DNA of 64,000 nucleotides from Planctomycetales bacterium (GCA_027452145.1 DAIDHB010000287.1:1-64000); one strand, 5' to 3'; counted from the stretch's first letter, positions 51,279 through 60,549 are shown. Made by a program: numbers and translations. Notes: a model not told the origin generated them from the letters alone.

Positions 51279-51786
51279 GCCCCACGTCGAGCCGGCGCCG
51301 TGAGTCCCCGGGTGCATTCTCCGAGGCGAGCCGGCGCGGTGAGTCCCCGGGTGCATTCTCCGAGGCGAACCGGCGACGTGAGTCGCCGGGTTGCTCAGCC
51401 CCGCGGACTCGACGACCGGCGCATGAGGACCCGGCGACTCACGGCGTCGGTTCGCCCGAGCCCATTGCTCAGCTTCCCCTGGGCTCAGACCTGACCTGCT
51501 TTTATGTTGCCGTAATGATAAGGCCGCGTCCTGTCCTGTCACGTGGGTGCTCGCACGCCGTAATGTCCCCCGAGGCGGTCGAGAGAAAAGCCCTCGGCAA
51601 ATGCGGTCGCCGCCTCCGTCCGAACGGGATCGGTCCTCGATGAGTTTTTCGGAACTTTCGCGAGACCTGGGCGTCAGAGTTACAGTTTCTCGCGAACAGT
51701 GTCGAAGATGTGGACGTACTGTTTCATGTCGCACCGGGTCAACCCGGTTCGAGAGACACCGACCATTGAGGGAGTGCGACGGTTTC
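51279..51786. other. Intergenic region: tandem repeats then a hairpin-rich leader
   Basis: The left 180 bases hold a tandem array (51288-51460). Bases 51500-51786 have no credible gene; a perfect 7-bp hairpin ACCGGGT/ACCCGGT is at 51733-51748. The word GTTTCATG is repeated at about 51721 and 51782, the second forming the start of the next gene. The promoter for that gene is expected between 51600 and 51700, but I could not assign it. Confidence 0.45.
51288..51460. repeat. 39-bp tandem repeat array ending in an inverted copy (family B)
   Basis: Units begin at 51288, 51327 and 51366 with period 39 (CGAGCCGGCG, then GTGAGTCCCCGGGTGCATTC). Each unit contains an imperfect to perfect hairpin; unit 3 has the perfect CCGGCGAC/GTCGCCGG stem (51370-51389). 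An inverted copy (ACCCGGCGACTCACGG) lies near 51429-51445. The same hairpin occurs at 97-116. This follows the hydrolase stop by 10 bases, so it may function as its terminator. Confidence 0.65.
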
Positions 51787-52101
51787 ATGGATAGCGCAAC
51801 CAAGAACTTCGTCCACCTGCCGATCGACGCGGTCGACACGGTGGTTTATGACCCCCAGGGTCATTATGACGGCGAGCATTACGACCGGTACGCGACCTTC
51901 GCCGAGGCGCGCGACGCGGCCCTGTCCAGCATCGAGATCATGCTCGACGAGGCGGACTACGACGGCGACGACCATCGCGAGGAGCTCGAGCGGATGCGCG
52001 GGCTGCTCGAGGCGGCCGAGGCGTTCGAGGACCTGGCGAGCCAGCCGCCGCACCGTCGGCTGCTCGATCGCCAGGCCGGGGCTCGCCCGGTCGCGGCCTG
52101 A
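51787..52101 (+). CDS. Small acidic hypothetical protein
   Basis: This 104-residue acidic protein has AGGGAG 12 bases before its ATG. It contains VDTVVYDPQGHYDGEHYDRY, then an Asp/Glu-rich helical region (IEIMLDEADYDGDDHREELE). No membrane segment or signal peptide is seen. The family is unknown to me. The long leader with a hairpin suggests it may be regulated at the RNA level, but this is speculation. It lies about 270 bp upstream of the large TPM-domain protein, on the same strand. Confidence 0.6.
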   Translation: MDSATKNFVHLPIDAVDTVVYDPQGHYDGEHYDRYATFAEARDAALSSIEIMLDEADYDGDDHREELERMRGLLEAAEAFEDLASQPPHRRLLDRQAGARPVAA

Positions 52102-52374
52102 CGCGACGCATCGCGGTCAGGACCCGGCCGGGCCGAGAATCCCTCCAGGCGACCAGCCCGACGCTCCGGCGTGACGGCCGGGCGATCGGACCGATCCGGG
52201 GACCGGGTCTTCCGGTCGGGCGAGGCGGCCCGTATCCTGGACCCTGATCCCCGGCTTCGGGAGGCGAACCGCCGGCCGCGCCCCTTCGTTCGGCGCGCCG
52301 GCGAGACTCGCCGAGTCGGCCCCCGAGTAGCCGGGTCCATCTCAGTGGGACGGCGGATCGGCCGGGCAAAGATC

Positions 52375-55374
52375 ATGCGCACTTCGCGGAGGAACCGGGG
52401 GATTCTCCCCCGTCGACCGGCGTCTCCTTTCACCTTCGCCGGACCTTCGGGCCGCATTGGACTGATCGCGGCGGCTCTTGCACTGGCGCTCGGCGTGGAG
52501 CTGATCGGGCTTCACCCGGAAGCCCAGGCCCGCCAGCAGGCGTCGATTCGACGCTTCGACGGCAGTCACTTCTACCTCGGCCCGGGCGTTCCCGATCGAT
52601 ACCAGGCCGTCCGCGACCGGCTCGCCGCGCTCGAGCAGACCGCGACGCCCGGCTACTACGTCGTCGTGCTGAGATCCTCCGGCGCGCGATCGCCAACGGC
52701 GACCAGGGATTACGCCAACGTCCTCTTCGACACCTGGCGGACCCAGGCGGAGGCCGATCGCCGTCCGTTCGATGCGGACCACTCGGTGCTCGTCGTGGTC
52801 GCGCTCGACAATCACCAGGTCGCCGTCCACACCGGCGAGGCGTTCAAGGCGCTGGGACTGAAGGGCGCGACGATCGATCGCGAGCTGATCGAGGACTCGC
52901 ATTTCGCCGACCTGGCCCGCGCCGAGAAGTATCCCGAGGCGATCGTCGCCCTGCTCGACGCGGCCGACCGGTGGATCGCCCGTCACGATCCGGCCACGCA
53001 CCGATCGGTCGCGCGGACGAGCGTCCCCGCGCCGACGCCGACGCCGACAGGCGGAGACTCCGAATCCGCCGCAACGGGGCGGAGCATCGCACTCGGCCTG
53101 GGGATCGCGGTCGCGGCCGTGATCGCGGCGGTGATCGGCCTGTTGTGGTTCGTCCATCGCCGCACGCGGGGGCACCTCGATCAGCGGATCAAGGAGGTGC
53201 GCTCGAAGGCCACCGACGTCATGGACCGGCTCGACCAGCTCAAGGAGCGGATCAAGCTGCTGCCGGCGTCGAGCGCCGATTTCCAGAAGACGCCGATGGC
53301 CGGCGAGACCGCCAGCCTTTACGAGGACGTCCAGGCCCGCGGCGGCCGGCTCTGGGATCGCTGGCTCCAGGTCATGGACGCGGTCGACCGCGCCGAGAAG
53401 CTGGCCGCCGGCGTGACGTCGCCTTTCCGGCGGAAGGCGCTGCACGACGCCGAGGCCACGCTCGAGCAAAAAGGCGTGTTCGAGGAGATTCAGGAGGGGA
53501 CGCAGTCCATCGCGGCCGATCTCGACCGGCTCGACGGCGCGCACGAGGCGGCGCGGGCCGAGGCATCCGCCTGCCGCGCCGCGCTCGACAAGCTGAAGGA
53601 ACGCATCGACGCGATCGCGAAGCTCGGCCTGCCGGACCGGCCGTTCCAGGCGGAGCTGCACGGGCTGATGGAGGACCGCGACCGGCTGGAGCCGCAGCTC
53701 CTCGCCGATCCGCTCGGCGCCCGATCGTCGCTCGAAGCCGATCGCAAGAAGGCCGATGAAGCCGCCGGCCGGCTCGACCGCCTCGCCGGCCTCTACGCCG
53801 ACGCGCAGAAGCTGGCGATCGCCCTCGACGCCACGCGACGGCAGGCGGCCGAGCACCGCGCGCGGGGCCTGCGGCTGGACGAGGACGGCGGCAACCCCGA
53901 CCCGCCGCTGGCCCGCGCCGACGAGGCCCGCGCCGCGGTGCTCGCGGCCCTCCAGGCCGGCGACGCCGACGCGGCCGGGCGCGAGCTGGCATCGGCCCAG
54001 GCGCTGGCCGACGAGGCGAAGGCCGCGATCGATCGGGTCCGCGAGGCCCGCGACTATGCCCGGCGCGAGGTGCCCGAGCGCGCCCGCGTGACCGAGCGCC
54101 TCCGCGCGGCGATGCCGCACGCCGAGGCCGATTATCACCGGCTCGAGGCCGAGTTCGCGCCGTCGACGTGGGCCGAGGTCGCGCGGGGGATGGACCAGGT
54201 CCGCACCCTGATCGGCTCGTTCGACCGCCTGACGGCCGAGGCGTCGGACGCCGCCTCCGAATCCTCGCAGCGCTACCTGGCCGCGGCGAACGCCCTGCGC
54301 GGCCTGGCTCAGCAGCAGAAGACTGCCTTGCGGCTGATGTCGGCCATCAGCGACCGGCTCAACGCGTTGACCTCGGTGCGCGCCGAGTGCCGCAAGCGCC
54401 GCGACGAGCTTGAGGCCGCCTCGCGCCAGGTCGAGGACGTCTTCCGCCGCAATGATCCGCTGGTCGGCTCGATGGCGCTCGACCTGCTGGGCGAGGCGAG
54501 GCGCAACCGCGACGCGGTGCTCGCCGCGAGCGAGCGGCCCCGGCCCGACTGGCCCTCGGTGCGCGAGGGGATCGCCCGCGCGATGGAGAGCCTCTCGGTG
54601 GCGCAGGACCAGGCGGAGGTCGACGTCCGCGGTCATCAGCAGTTGAGCGACGAATATGGCCGCGCCCGCGGAGAGCTCGAGCGGGTGGCCGACCTGCTGT
54701 CGAGCCGTCGTGAGGACCGGCCGGCGGCCAATCGCCGGTTCCGCTCGGCCGCCGAGGTGCTCGACCACGTGGCCCAGGAGCTCGCGGCGCCCCACGGCGA
54801 GTGGACGCGCTGGCTCGACCAGGTCCGCGGCGCGCAGACGGATCTCCAGCAGGCCGAGCAGCTCGCCCGCCAGGACATCCTGCTGGCCTCTCAGGCGCAG
54901 TCCGAGGTCGAAGCGGCCGCGAATCTGGTCCACCAGGTCCAGTCGTCCGGTTCGATGGGCTTCGCTCCAGATACGTCGGCGGCCGAATCCGCCCTCGACC
55001 GCGCGGGCGGATTATTGCGCTCGCAGCAGTACGAGGCCGCCATCGACGCCGCGGGCGAGGCCCAGCAACTGGCGCGTCGGGCCTACGAAGACACGGCCCA
55101 GCAGGCCGCCTGGCGGCAAATGCAGGTCGATGCCGAGCGCCGGCGCTGGCAGGGCCCGGCCGAGCCGGACGACGGCGGCTCGACGCTTGGCCATGCCCTC
55201 GCGACCGCCGGAGCGGTCGCCGCGGGCGTGATCCTCAACAACGTCCTCAACGCCGCCGCCCACGCCGGCGACGACTCGTCCCCGCCGAGCGAGCCCGCGC
55301 CGGCCGAGACCGAAATCGACACCGGAACCGGCGGCGGATCCTGGCAGGACGACGCGGGGCAGGGGTCCTGGTAG
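52375..55374 (+). CDS. Large membrane protein with TPM domain and long coiled coil
   Basis: This 999-residue protein starts at an ATG (52375) with only a weak ribosome site, so an upstream start remains possible. A signal or anchor segment lies at about 27-46. Residues 60-205 resemble a TPM_phosphatase/Psb32/MOLO-1 domain (PGYYVVVLRSSGA, then DHSVLVVVALDNHQVAVHTG). A linker of PTPTPT leads to a membrane helix (238-260). About 670 residues of charged coiled coil follow, and then a short hydrophobic stretch (AGAVAAGVILNNVLN) and a Gly/Ser/Trp-rich end (GGGSWQD). TPM domains are known in photosystem repair and membrane-stress proteins. It is the first gene of a likely PspA-AAA+ operon, a probable periplasm-to-cytoplasm scaffold. 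Confidence 0.8.
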   Translation: MRTSRRNRGILPRRPASPFTFAGPSGRIGLIAAALALALGVELIGLHPEAQARQQASIRRFDGSHFYLGPGVPDRYQAVRDRLAALEQTATPGYYVVVLRSSGARSPTATRDYANVLFDTWRTQAEADRRPFDADHSVLVVVALDNHQVAVHTGEAFKALGLKGATIDRELIEDSHFADLARAEKYPEAIVALLDAADRWIARHDPATHRSVARTSVPAPTPTPTGGDSESAATGRSIALGLGIAVAAVIAAVIGLLWFVHRRTRGHLDQRIKEVRSKATDVMDRLDQLKERIKLLPASSADFQKTPMAGETASLYEDVQARGGRLWDRWLQVMDAVDRAEKLAAGVTSPFRRKALHDAEATLEQKGVFEEIQEGTQSIAADLDRLDGAHEAARAEASACRAALDKLKERIDAIAKLGLPDRPFQAELHGLMEDRDRLEPQLLADPLGARSSLEADRKKADEAAGRLDRLAGLYADAQKLAIALDATRRQAAEHRARGLRLDEDGGNPDPPLARADEARAAVLAALQAGDADAAGRELASAQALADEAKAAIDRVREARDYARREVPERARVTERLRAAMPHAEADYHRLEAEFAPSTWAEVARGMDQVRTLIGSFDRLTAEASDAASESSQRYLAAANALRGLAQQQKTALRLMSAISDRLNALTSVRAECRKRRDELEAASRQVEDVFRRNDPLVGSMALDLLGEARRNRDAVLAASERPRPDWPSVREGIARAMESLSVAQDQAEVDVRGHQQLSDEYGRARGELERVADLLSSRREDRPAANRRFRSAAEVLDHVAQELAAPHGEWTRWLDQVRGAQTDLQQAEQLARQDILLASQAQSEVEAAANLVHQVQSSGSMGFAPDTSAAESALDRAGGLLRSQQYEAAIDAAGEAQQLARRAYEDTAQQAAWRQMQVDAERRRWQGPAEPDDGGSTLGHALATAGAVAAGVILNNVLNAAAHAGDDSSPPSEPAPAETEIDTGTGGGSWQDDAGQGSW

Positions 55375-55493
55375 CACCCGGAGGGGATCCGGCTCCGGAA
55401 TTGCACCGTGGAAAGATTCGGCGATCATCGGCTACGATGATTCTTCACTCGTCGCACGGCAACGTCCACAGGACCTCCACTTCGAGGACGCCC

Positions 55494-56252
55494 ATGATCC
55501 TGGGGAAGATCTGGCAGGCCATCGCGGCCCAATTCAACAAGCTGGCCAACGCGATCCGCGGTTATGACCCGATCGCCGAGATGCAGTACGAGTACGACCA
55601 TTCGGTCGAGCAGATCCGCGAGGGGCGCGAGGGCCTGGCGCAGTACCGCGCGATGGTCGAGCGCGTCCAGCGTCAGGTCGACGGCCAGAAGCGCCAGGTC
55701 GGCGCGATCGAGGCGCGGATCAAGGCCTATCTCGGCGCGGGCGATCGCGACGGTGCCGGACGGCTGGCGCTGGAGCTCAAGCGCGCCAGGGAGGACCTGG
55801 CCGAGAACGAGAAGCAACTGGGCCTGCACGAGCAGGCGTACCAGAACAACCTCCTGAAGATCCAGCACGCCATCAAGAAGCTCGACGAGGTGAGGCACCG
55901 GATCAGCAAGTACGACGCCGACCTCAAGATGAGCCGCGCCGAGGCCGAGATCTCGCAGCTTGCCACCCAGTTCAATTTCAACGTCACCACCGACTTCGGC
56001 CAGGCCGAGCAGATGATCCAGGACCAGATCGACCGCAACCGCGCGCGGGTCCGCGTTGCGGCCGACCTCTCCGGCGAGGGGGTCGAGCAGATCCGGCAGG
56101 ACGTCGCCGTCGAGAAGGCGATGGCCGAGGACGCTCTCCGCGATTTCGAGAAGCAGCAGGGGCTCATCACCCCCGAGACCGTCCGGACGCCGCAATCGGC
56201 CAAGGAGCTCGGGCCGGCCCAGCGCTCGCTCGAGCCGTTGCCCGAGGTCTGA
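55494..56252 (+). CDS. pspA: PspA/IM30 (bacterial ESCRT-III) family protein
   Basis: This protein is 252 residues from the ATG at 55494, 6 bases after GAGG. It begins with an amphipathic helix (MILGKIWQAIAAQFNKLANA) and then long helical hairpins (IREGREGLAQYRAMVERVQR, EARIKAYLGAGDRDGAGRLA). PspA/Vipp1 proteins form membrane-binding rods and rings of the ESCRT-III superfamily and protect the cytoplasmic membrane under stress. This one has a longer C-terminal tail (to LEPLPEV) than E. coli PspA. No PspF, PspB or PspC is near. It lies between the TPM-coiled-coil protein and an AAA+ ATPase. Confidence 0.88.
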   Translation: MILGKIWQAIAAQFNKLANAIRGYDPIAEMQYEYDHSVEQIREGREGLAQYRAMVERVQRQVDGQKRQVGAIEARIKAYLGAGDRDGAGRLALELKRAREDLAENEKQLGLHEQAYQNNLLKIQHAIKKLDEVRHRISKYDADLKMSRAEAEISQLATQFNFNVTTDFGQAEQMIQDQIDRNRARVRVAADLSGEGVEQIRQDVAVEKAMAEDALRDFEKQQGLITPETVRTPQSAKELGPAQRSLEPLPEV

Positions 56253-56361
56253 ATTCAAAGCCGAGCCCCCGGAAGGATGCTCGAACGAAATGGGGACTGG
56301 CTCCGAGTCTTCGAGGTGCCTGTCCTGTCCCATCTCGTTCGAGCCTCAAGGAGCCGAGCCG

Positions 56362-58191
56362 ATGGCCACCCCGACCGAGGCGACCGAGGCCGGCGCGCCG
56401 CCAGCACCGACGCCCCCGAAGCCGGCGGCATTGCCCGGCGAGGCCGCGCGCGCCGTGCCCGACGGTTTCCCCCCCTGGGCGAAGGAATTTGCCGAGCAAT
56501 ACTATGCCGGCACCACGTGTCTGTTCATCCTGCACGGAAACGTCCATGACCTGCTGCCGCTCGGCACGTCCGGGTCCGCCGACTACGGCGGACTCCCCGA
56601 GTTCCTCGCGAACCAGCTCTTCGGCGCATGGGACCTGGTCCTTCGCCACGACCTCAGCCAGGGCCTGCGCGTCTACGCTGGCACCGATCTCGCGCGCCTC
56701 CGCAAGATGACCGCGCTGGCCATCGACCGGATCGGCGAGCCCAAATCGTGGCCGAGGGATCCCGACGCCGTCCTGGCACTCCTCGACCAGTTCGTCCGCC
56801 AGTTGCTCATGGAGGAGAACCCCGACCGGCAGATCCGGTTGGGCGTCATCCTCGACTACGCCCAGTTCCTCGTCCCCGCCGCCGACCTGGCCCAGACCGC
56901 CGGCGCCCAGGCCACGCGGCTCGTCCGATTGCTCTCGTGGGCCCAGAATCCTTATATCAAGCGGCACAACATCGCGTTCTGCCTGCTCACCGACCAGCTC
57001 GCCGAGATGAACGAGCGCCTGGTGGTCAGCTCGCACGTCGCCGCGCTGCACGTGCCGATGCCCGACCGTGACGCGCGCGAGCGGTTCGCCGCACGGTTCC
57101 AATCGGGCGGCGACGCGGCTAAGGCCGTGGCCGGGTTCACCCCGGCCCAACTGGCCGAGCTGACCAGCGGGCTGAACCTCGTGAACCTCGAGCGGTTGCT
57201 CTCCGGCGCAGGGCAAACGGGCCAGGCCTTCGACCTCGAGGAGTTGAAGAAGCTCAAGAAGGGGCTGATCGAGCGTCAGGCGCGCGGCCTGGTCGAGTTC
57301 GTCGATCCATCTCACACGCTGGGCGATTTCGTCGGCAACGACGCCGTGCGCCGCAGGCTCGAGGAGGATGCGGCGCTCTTGCTCAGGGCCCGGCTCGACG
57401 CCGCGCCCATGGGCTATCTGGTCTGCGGCCCGGTCGGCACGGGCAAGACCTATCTGGCCGAATGCTTCGCCGGCTCGGTGGGGATTCCCTGCGTCAAGCT
57501 GCGGAACTTCCGCTCCAAGTACGTCGGCGAGACCGAGGCGAACCTCGAGCAGGTCCTCACCGTGCTGCGTGCGATGGGCCCCGTCGTGGTCGTCATCGAC
57601 GAGGCCGACGCCGCGCTCGGCAACCGCGAGGCCGGCGGCGATTCGGGCACATCCAGCCGCGTGTTCTCGATGATCGCCGCGCAGATGGGCGACACGAAGT
57701 ATCGCGGGATGCTCGTCTGGATGCTGCTGACCAGCCGGCCCGACCTGCTGCCGATCGATCTGAAGCGCCAGGGCCGTGCCGAGGTCCACCTGCCGCTCTT
57801 TGCCCCGCGCACCCAGGACGAGATCGCCTTCATGATCCGCGCGATGGCGAAAAAGAACCGGACCGGCCTGGCCGACGACGCCGTGCCCCCCGGCCTCGCC
57901 GGCCGCGGGCTCAGCGGCGCCGACATCGAGAGCATCGTCCTGGCCGCCAAGCGCCGGGCCCTCGGGCGCGACCGCGAGCAAATCGACCGCGAGGACCTCG
58001 CGGCGGCGCTCGACGACTTCATCCCGTCCGCCCAGGGACTCGAGAAGGAGAAGCAGGAACTGGCCGCCGTGCTGGAGTGCACCTCGATGTCGTTCCTGCC
58101 CCTCGAATGGCAGGAGCGCGTCAGGAAGCCCGACGGCCGGACCCACCTCCAGGAGCGCATGGCCGCGATCCGTCGCCTGCTCGAGGAATGA
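56362..58191 (+). CDS. Ycf46-like AAA+ ATPase with degenerate N-terminal half
   Basis: This protein is 609 residues from the ATG at 56362, 8 bases after AAGGAG. Residues about 45-240 resemble an ATPase core without a usable P-loop (FILHGNVHDL and GVILDYAQFLV). Residues about 320-560 form a complete AAA+ module: Walker A GPVGTGKT (356-363), Walker B VVVIDEAD (Asp413, Glu414), GDSGTSSRVFS, sensor 1 in LLTSRP and Arg residues in KRQGRAEV. The arrangement of an inactive half plus active AAA+ half and the GDSGTS motif match the Ycf46 family. The substrate is not known. Next to PspA, a Vps4-like remodelling of PspA polymers is an attractive hypothesis. Confidence 0.85.
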   Translation: MATPTEATEAGAPPAPTPPKPAALPGEAARAVPDGFPPWAKEFAEQYYAGTTCLFILHGNVHDLLPLGTSGSADYGGLPEFLANQLFGAWDLVLRHDLSQGLRVYAGTDLARLRKMTALAIDRIGEPKSWPRDPDAVLALLDQFVRQLLMEENPDRQIRLGVILDYAQFLVPAADLAQTAGAQATRLVRLLSWAQNPYIKRHNIAFCLLTDQLAEMNERLVVSSHVAALHVPMPDRDARERFAARFQSGGDAAKAVAGFTPAQLAELTSGLNLVNLERLLSGAGQTGQAFDLEELKKLKKGLIERQARGLVEFVDPSHTLGDFVGNDAVRRRLEEDAALLLRARLDAAPMGYLVCGPVGTGKTYLAECFAGSVGIPCVKLRNFRSKYVGETEANLEQVLTVLRAMGPVVVVIDEADAALGNREAGGDSGTSSRVFSMIAAQMGDTKYRGMLVWMLLTSRPDLLPIDLKRQGRAEVHLPLFAPRTQDEIAFMIRAMAKKNRTGLADDAVPPGLAGRGLSGADIESIVLAAKRRALGRDREQIDREDLAAALDDFIPSAQGLEKEKQELAAVLECTSMSFLPLEWQERVRKPDGRTHLQERMAAIRRLLEE

Positions 58192-58265
58192 TATCAAGCA
58201 CTACGAAGCGATCCCCGACGCGGCCCAAATCCGCGCGGCCATCTTCACGAGACGGGAGAACTCCC

Positions 58266-58583
58266 ATGAGCAAGACGAAGACTGAGAGCGCAAGCTCACG
58301 CACCGCATGGCTCGACGAATCCACCGACGCCCCGCTGATCGGCCAGTACGCCGAGCGGCTCGGCACCTTCCTCGACGCGATGGCCGATGGCCGCGTCGAC
58401 GCGAAGGAGCTGGAGGCGCAGGAGGCGCGCGTCGTCGCGCTGTTGAAGTCAGTCGAGCCCAGGCTGGATGGAGCCCTGCACGAGGAAGTCACGCAACTCC
58501 TCTGCGAGCTGTCCGCCTACGACATCATGAAGACGCTCCACGAGCTGATGGCCTCGGCGCCGAAGACGAAGTTCCGGGGTTGA
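58266..58583 (+). CDS. Small helical protein at the end of the PspA-AAA+ operon
   Basis: This protein is 105 residues from the ATG at 58266, 74 bp after the ATPase stop, with GGGAGAA about 6 bases before the start. It is predicted to be almost all helix (IGQYAERLGTFLDAMADGRV, then LEAQEARVVALLKSVEPRLD, then ALHEEVTQLLCELSAYDIM). It is not a known family to me. No membrane segment is seen. It may be an adaptor of the ATPase or PspA. It converges on the UbiD gene 31 bp downstream. Confidence 0.7.
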   Translation: MSKTKTESASSRTAWLDESTDAPLIGQYAERLGTFLDAMADGRVDAKELEAQEARVVALLKSVEPRLDGALHEEVTQLLCELSAYDIMKTLHELMASAPKTKFRG

Positions 58584-58614
58584 GCCAGCCGATTCCGATC
58601 AAGCAATTGATGGA

Positions 58615-60447
58615 TCAATAAATCCCGTGCAACGGCCCGCCGGGCGCGGCCAGGCTATCCACGCGCCGCTCGACCTCGGGGTCGTCGACCAGGGGCGGCG
58701 CGTGGCGGGGCTTGATCCGCGCGTCGATCACCAGCGGGCCCGTGCAGCCCCAGTGCTTGCGATCGACGAAGCTGCCGATGCCCTCGACGTCGGCCGCGGG
58801 ATCCGAGCGGGTGAACGTCACCCAAAGGAAGTTTCGCTCGTTCCTCGCGGTGAACTCGCTGTCATCCACGATCACCACGAGCGGAAAGTCGCGGATGCGG
58901 TCGTGGTCGCCGAACGACCGGCAGAAGCCCTGGATGTCGCCGTTGTCGTACCGGTACGACGGGCCCTCGACCGCGAGGATTCCCGGCAGCACGACCCTCG
59001 GGTTGCGAAATCCGCCCGGCAGCCGCAGGCCCGTCGGGATCTCGGTCGGCAGAGAGCGCCGCACCGGTCCTGCGGCGGCGATCACGACCTTCGATCCCTG
59101 GTTGAGCCCGTGCCCCGAGTAATCGAGCGTGTCGATCGTCGTCCGCGTCTGGAAGTGCAGGTCGTTCGACCAGTCCACCCGCGACAGCACGTGCGCGAGG
59201 AACGCCGGGATGTCGTGGATATCGAGCGCGGGGTTGTCCTCGTGGGCGACGATCCACAGGTACTTCGCCAGCGAGAGCTGCCCCTGGCCGAGGATCGCGT
59301 TGGCGATCGTGAGGATCTCCTGCGGCCTCCGCTCGCGGGCGTCCGGAACATATCGCTCGCTCGCGATCGCCAGGAGCAGCGGATGCACGCCCGCCGCGTC
59401 CACGGCGTGCACGGCCTTGACTCCAGCGATCACGCTGGGGATCACCGGCCCGGTCAGGTCGTGGATCAGCTCGCCGAACGAGGTATCTTCCTGCGGCGGC
59501 CGGCCGACCGAGGTAAACGGCCAGATCGCCCCTTCGCGGTGATAGACCCGCTCCACCTGGAGCACCGGGAAGTCGTGCGTCAGGCTGTAATACCCCAGGT
59601 GGTCGCCGAACGGCCCCTCGGGCTTGCGTCGGGTCGGGTCGATCGTGCCCACGATCGCGAAGTCGGCCTCGGCCGGGATCGGCAGCCTGCCGTTTGGAGG
59701 CATTACCATCGCGACCCGGCGACCGCCCAGCGCGCCGGCAAACGCCAGCTCGGGCAGCCCCTCGGGCAGCGGCATCACGGCGGCGACGGTCATCGCGGGT
59801 GGGCCGCCGACGAACACGTTGACCCTCAGCGGTTCACCGCGACGGATGGCCGCGGCATGGTGCACGCCGATCCCGCGGTGGATCTGGTAGTGCAGCCCGA
59901 TCTCGCGCCTCGGCTCGTATTCGTTTCCGCCGAGCTGCACGCGATACATACCCAGATTCGACTTCGCCAACCCGGGTCGGTCGGGGTCCTCGCTATACAC
60001 CTGCGGCAGCGTGACAAATGGCCCGCCGTCCATCGGCCAGCACTGGATCTGCGGCAGCGCGTCGATTGTTGTCTCGTGCGCCAGGATCGGCCCAGACCGC
60101 GCGCGCCGGGGCAGCAACCGCCAGAGGGTTCCCGGCACGCCCCGGTACTTCCACGGGTTGCGCGCCAGCGCGCCCGGGTCGGCCTTGAGCTCGACCAGTC
60201 GCCGCACCGATTCCAGCGTGTCGCGAAACAGGAACCGCGAGCGCTCGAGGGTGCCGAACAGGTTGCCCAGCACGGGGAACCTTGTCCCTTTCACCCGCCG
60301 AAAGAGCAGGGCCGGTCCCCCGGCCTGGTAGACTCGCCGCTGCACGGCGGCGACCTCCAGGTGCGGGTCGACCTCGCGGTCGACGACGACGAGTTGTCCG
60401 GTAGCTTCCAGGTCGCGGACGCAGTCCGCCAGCGATCGATAACCCAT
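58615..60447 (-). CDS. UbiD-family decarboxylase
   Basis: The product is 610 residues. The ATG at 60447 is preferred because GAGGA lies 9 bases before it; the ATG at 60456 abuts that site. UbiD motifs include the prFMN-site region (EYEPRREIGLHYQIHRGIGVHH), the catalytic Glu-containing EGPFGDHLGYYS and the C-terminal DSEFTARNERNFLW and KHWGCTGPLVIDAR. UbiD enzymes are prenylated-FMN-dependent and decarboxylate aromatic or unsaturated acids. UbiX, which makes the cofactor, is not in the window. It may work on ubiquinone/menaquinone precursors or other aromatic acids. Confidence 0.93.
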   Translation of the reverse strand: MGYRSLADCVRDLEATGQLVVVDREVDPHLEVAAVQRRVYQAGGPALLFRRVKGTRFPVLGNLFGTLERSRFLFRDTLESVRRLVELKADPGALARNPWKYRGVPGTLWRLLPRRARSGPILAHETTIDALPQIQCWPMDGGPFVTLPQVYSEDPDRPGLAKSNLGMYRVQLGGNEYEPRREIGLHYQIHRGIGVHHAAAIRRGEPLRVNVFVGGPPAMTVAAVMPLPEGLPELAFAGALGGRRVAMVMPPNGRLPIPAEADFAIVGTIDPTRRKPEGPFGDHLGYYSLTHDFPVLQVERVYHREGAIWPFTSVGRPPQEDTSFGELIHDLTGPVIPSVIAGVKAVHAVDAAGVHPLLLAIASERYVPDARERRPQEILTIANAILGQGQLSLAKYLWIVAHEDNPALDIHDIPAFLAHVLSRVDWSNDLHFQTRTTIDTLDYSGHGLNQGSKVVIAAAGPVRRSLPTEIPTGLRLPGGFRNPRVVLPGILAVEGPSYRYDNGDIQGFCRSFGDHDRIRDFPLVVIVDDSEFTARNERNFLWVTFTRSDPAADVEGIGSFVDRKHWGCTGPLVIDARIKPRHAPPLVDDPEVERRVDSLAAPGGPLHGIY

Positions 60448-60549
60448 CAAGCCCATTCCTCGGCGGCGGCTGCGGCGGCGGGACGATAACCTCGTCGTTA
60501 CTATAGGCGAGTCGCGGCGGGATTCCAGGGGGCGGCGGGTGACTCGCTG

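Noticed and set aside
51288-51460. Possible CRISPR array
   Set aside because: There are three nearly adjacent 39-bp units without unique spacers of constant length, and no cas genes are in the window. It is a tandem repeat of a hairpin.
52342-54933. 863-codon - strand open frame opposite the TPM-coiled-coil gene
   Set aside because: It has no motif, signal or ribosome site. The opposite strand encodes a coherent TPM plus coiled-coil protein.
56167-58197. 676-codon - strand open frame opposite the AAA+ gene
   Set aside because: It is a shadow of a gene with complete Walker motifs on the + strand.
58627-60489. 620-codon + strand open frame opposite the UbiD gene
   Set aside because: No domain is seen. 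The UbiD reading has conserved active-site motifs.
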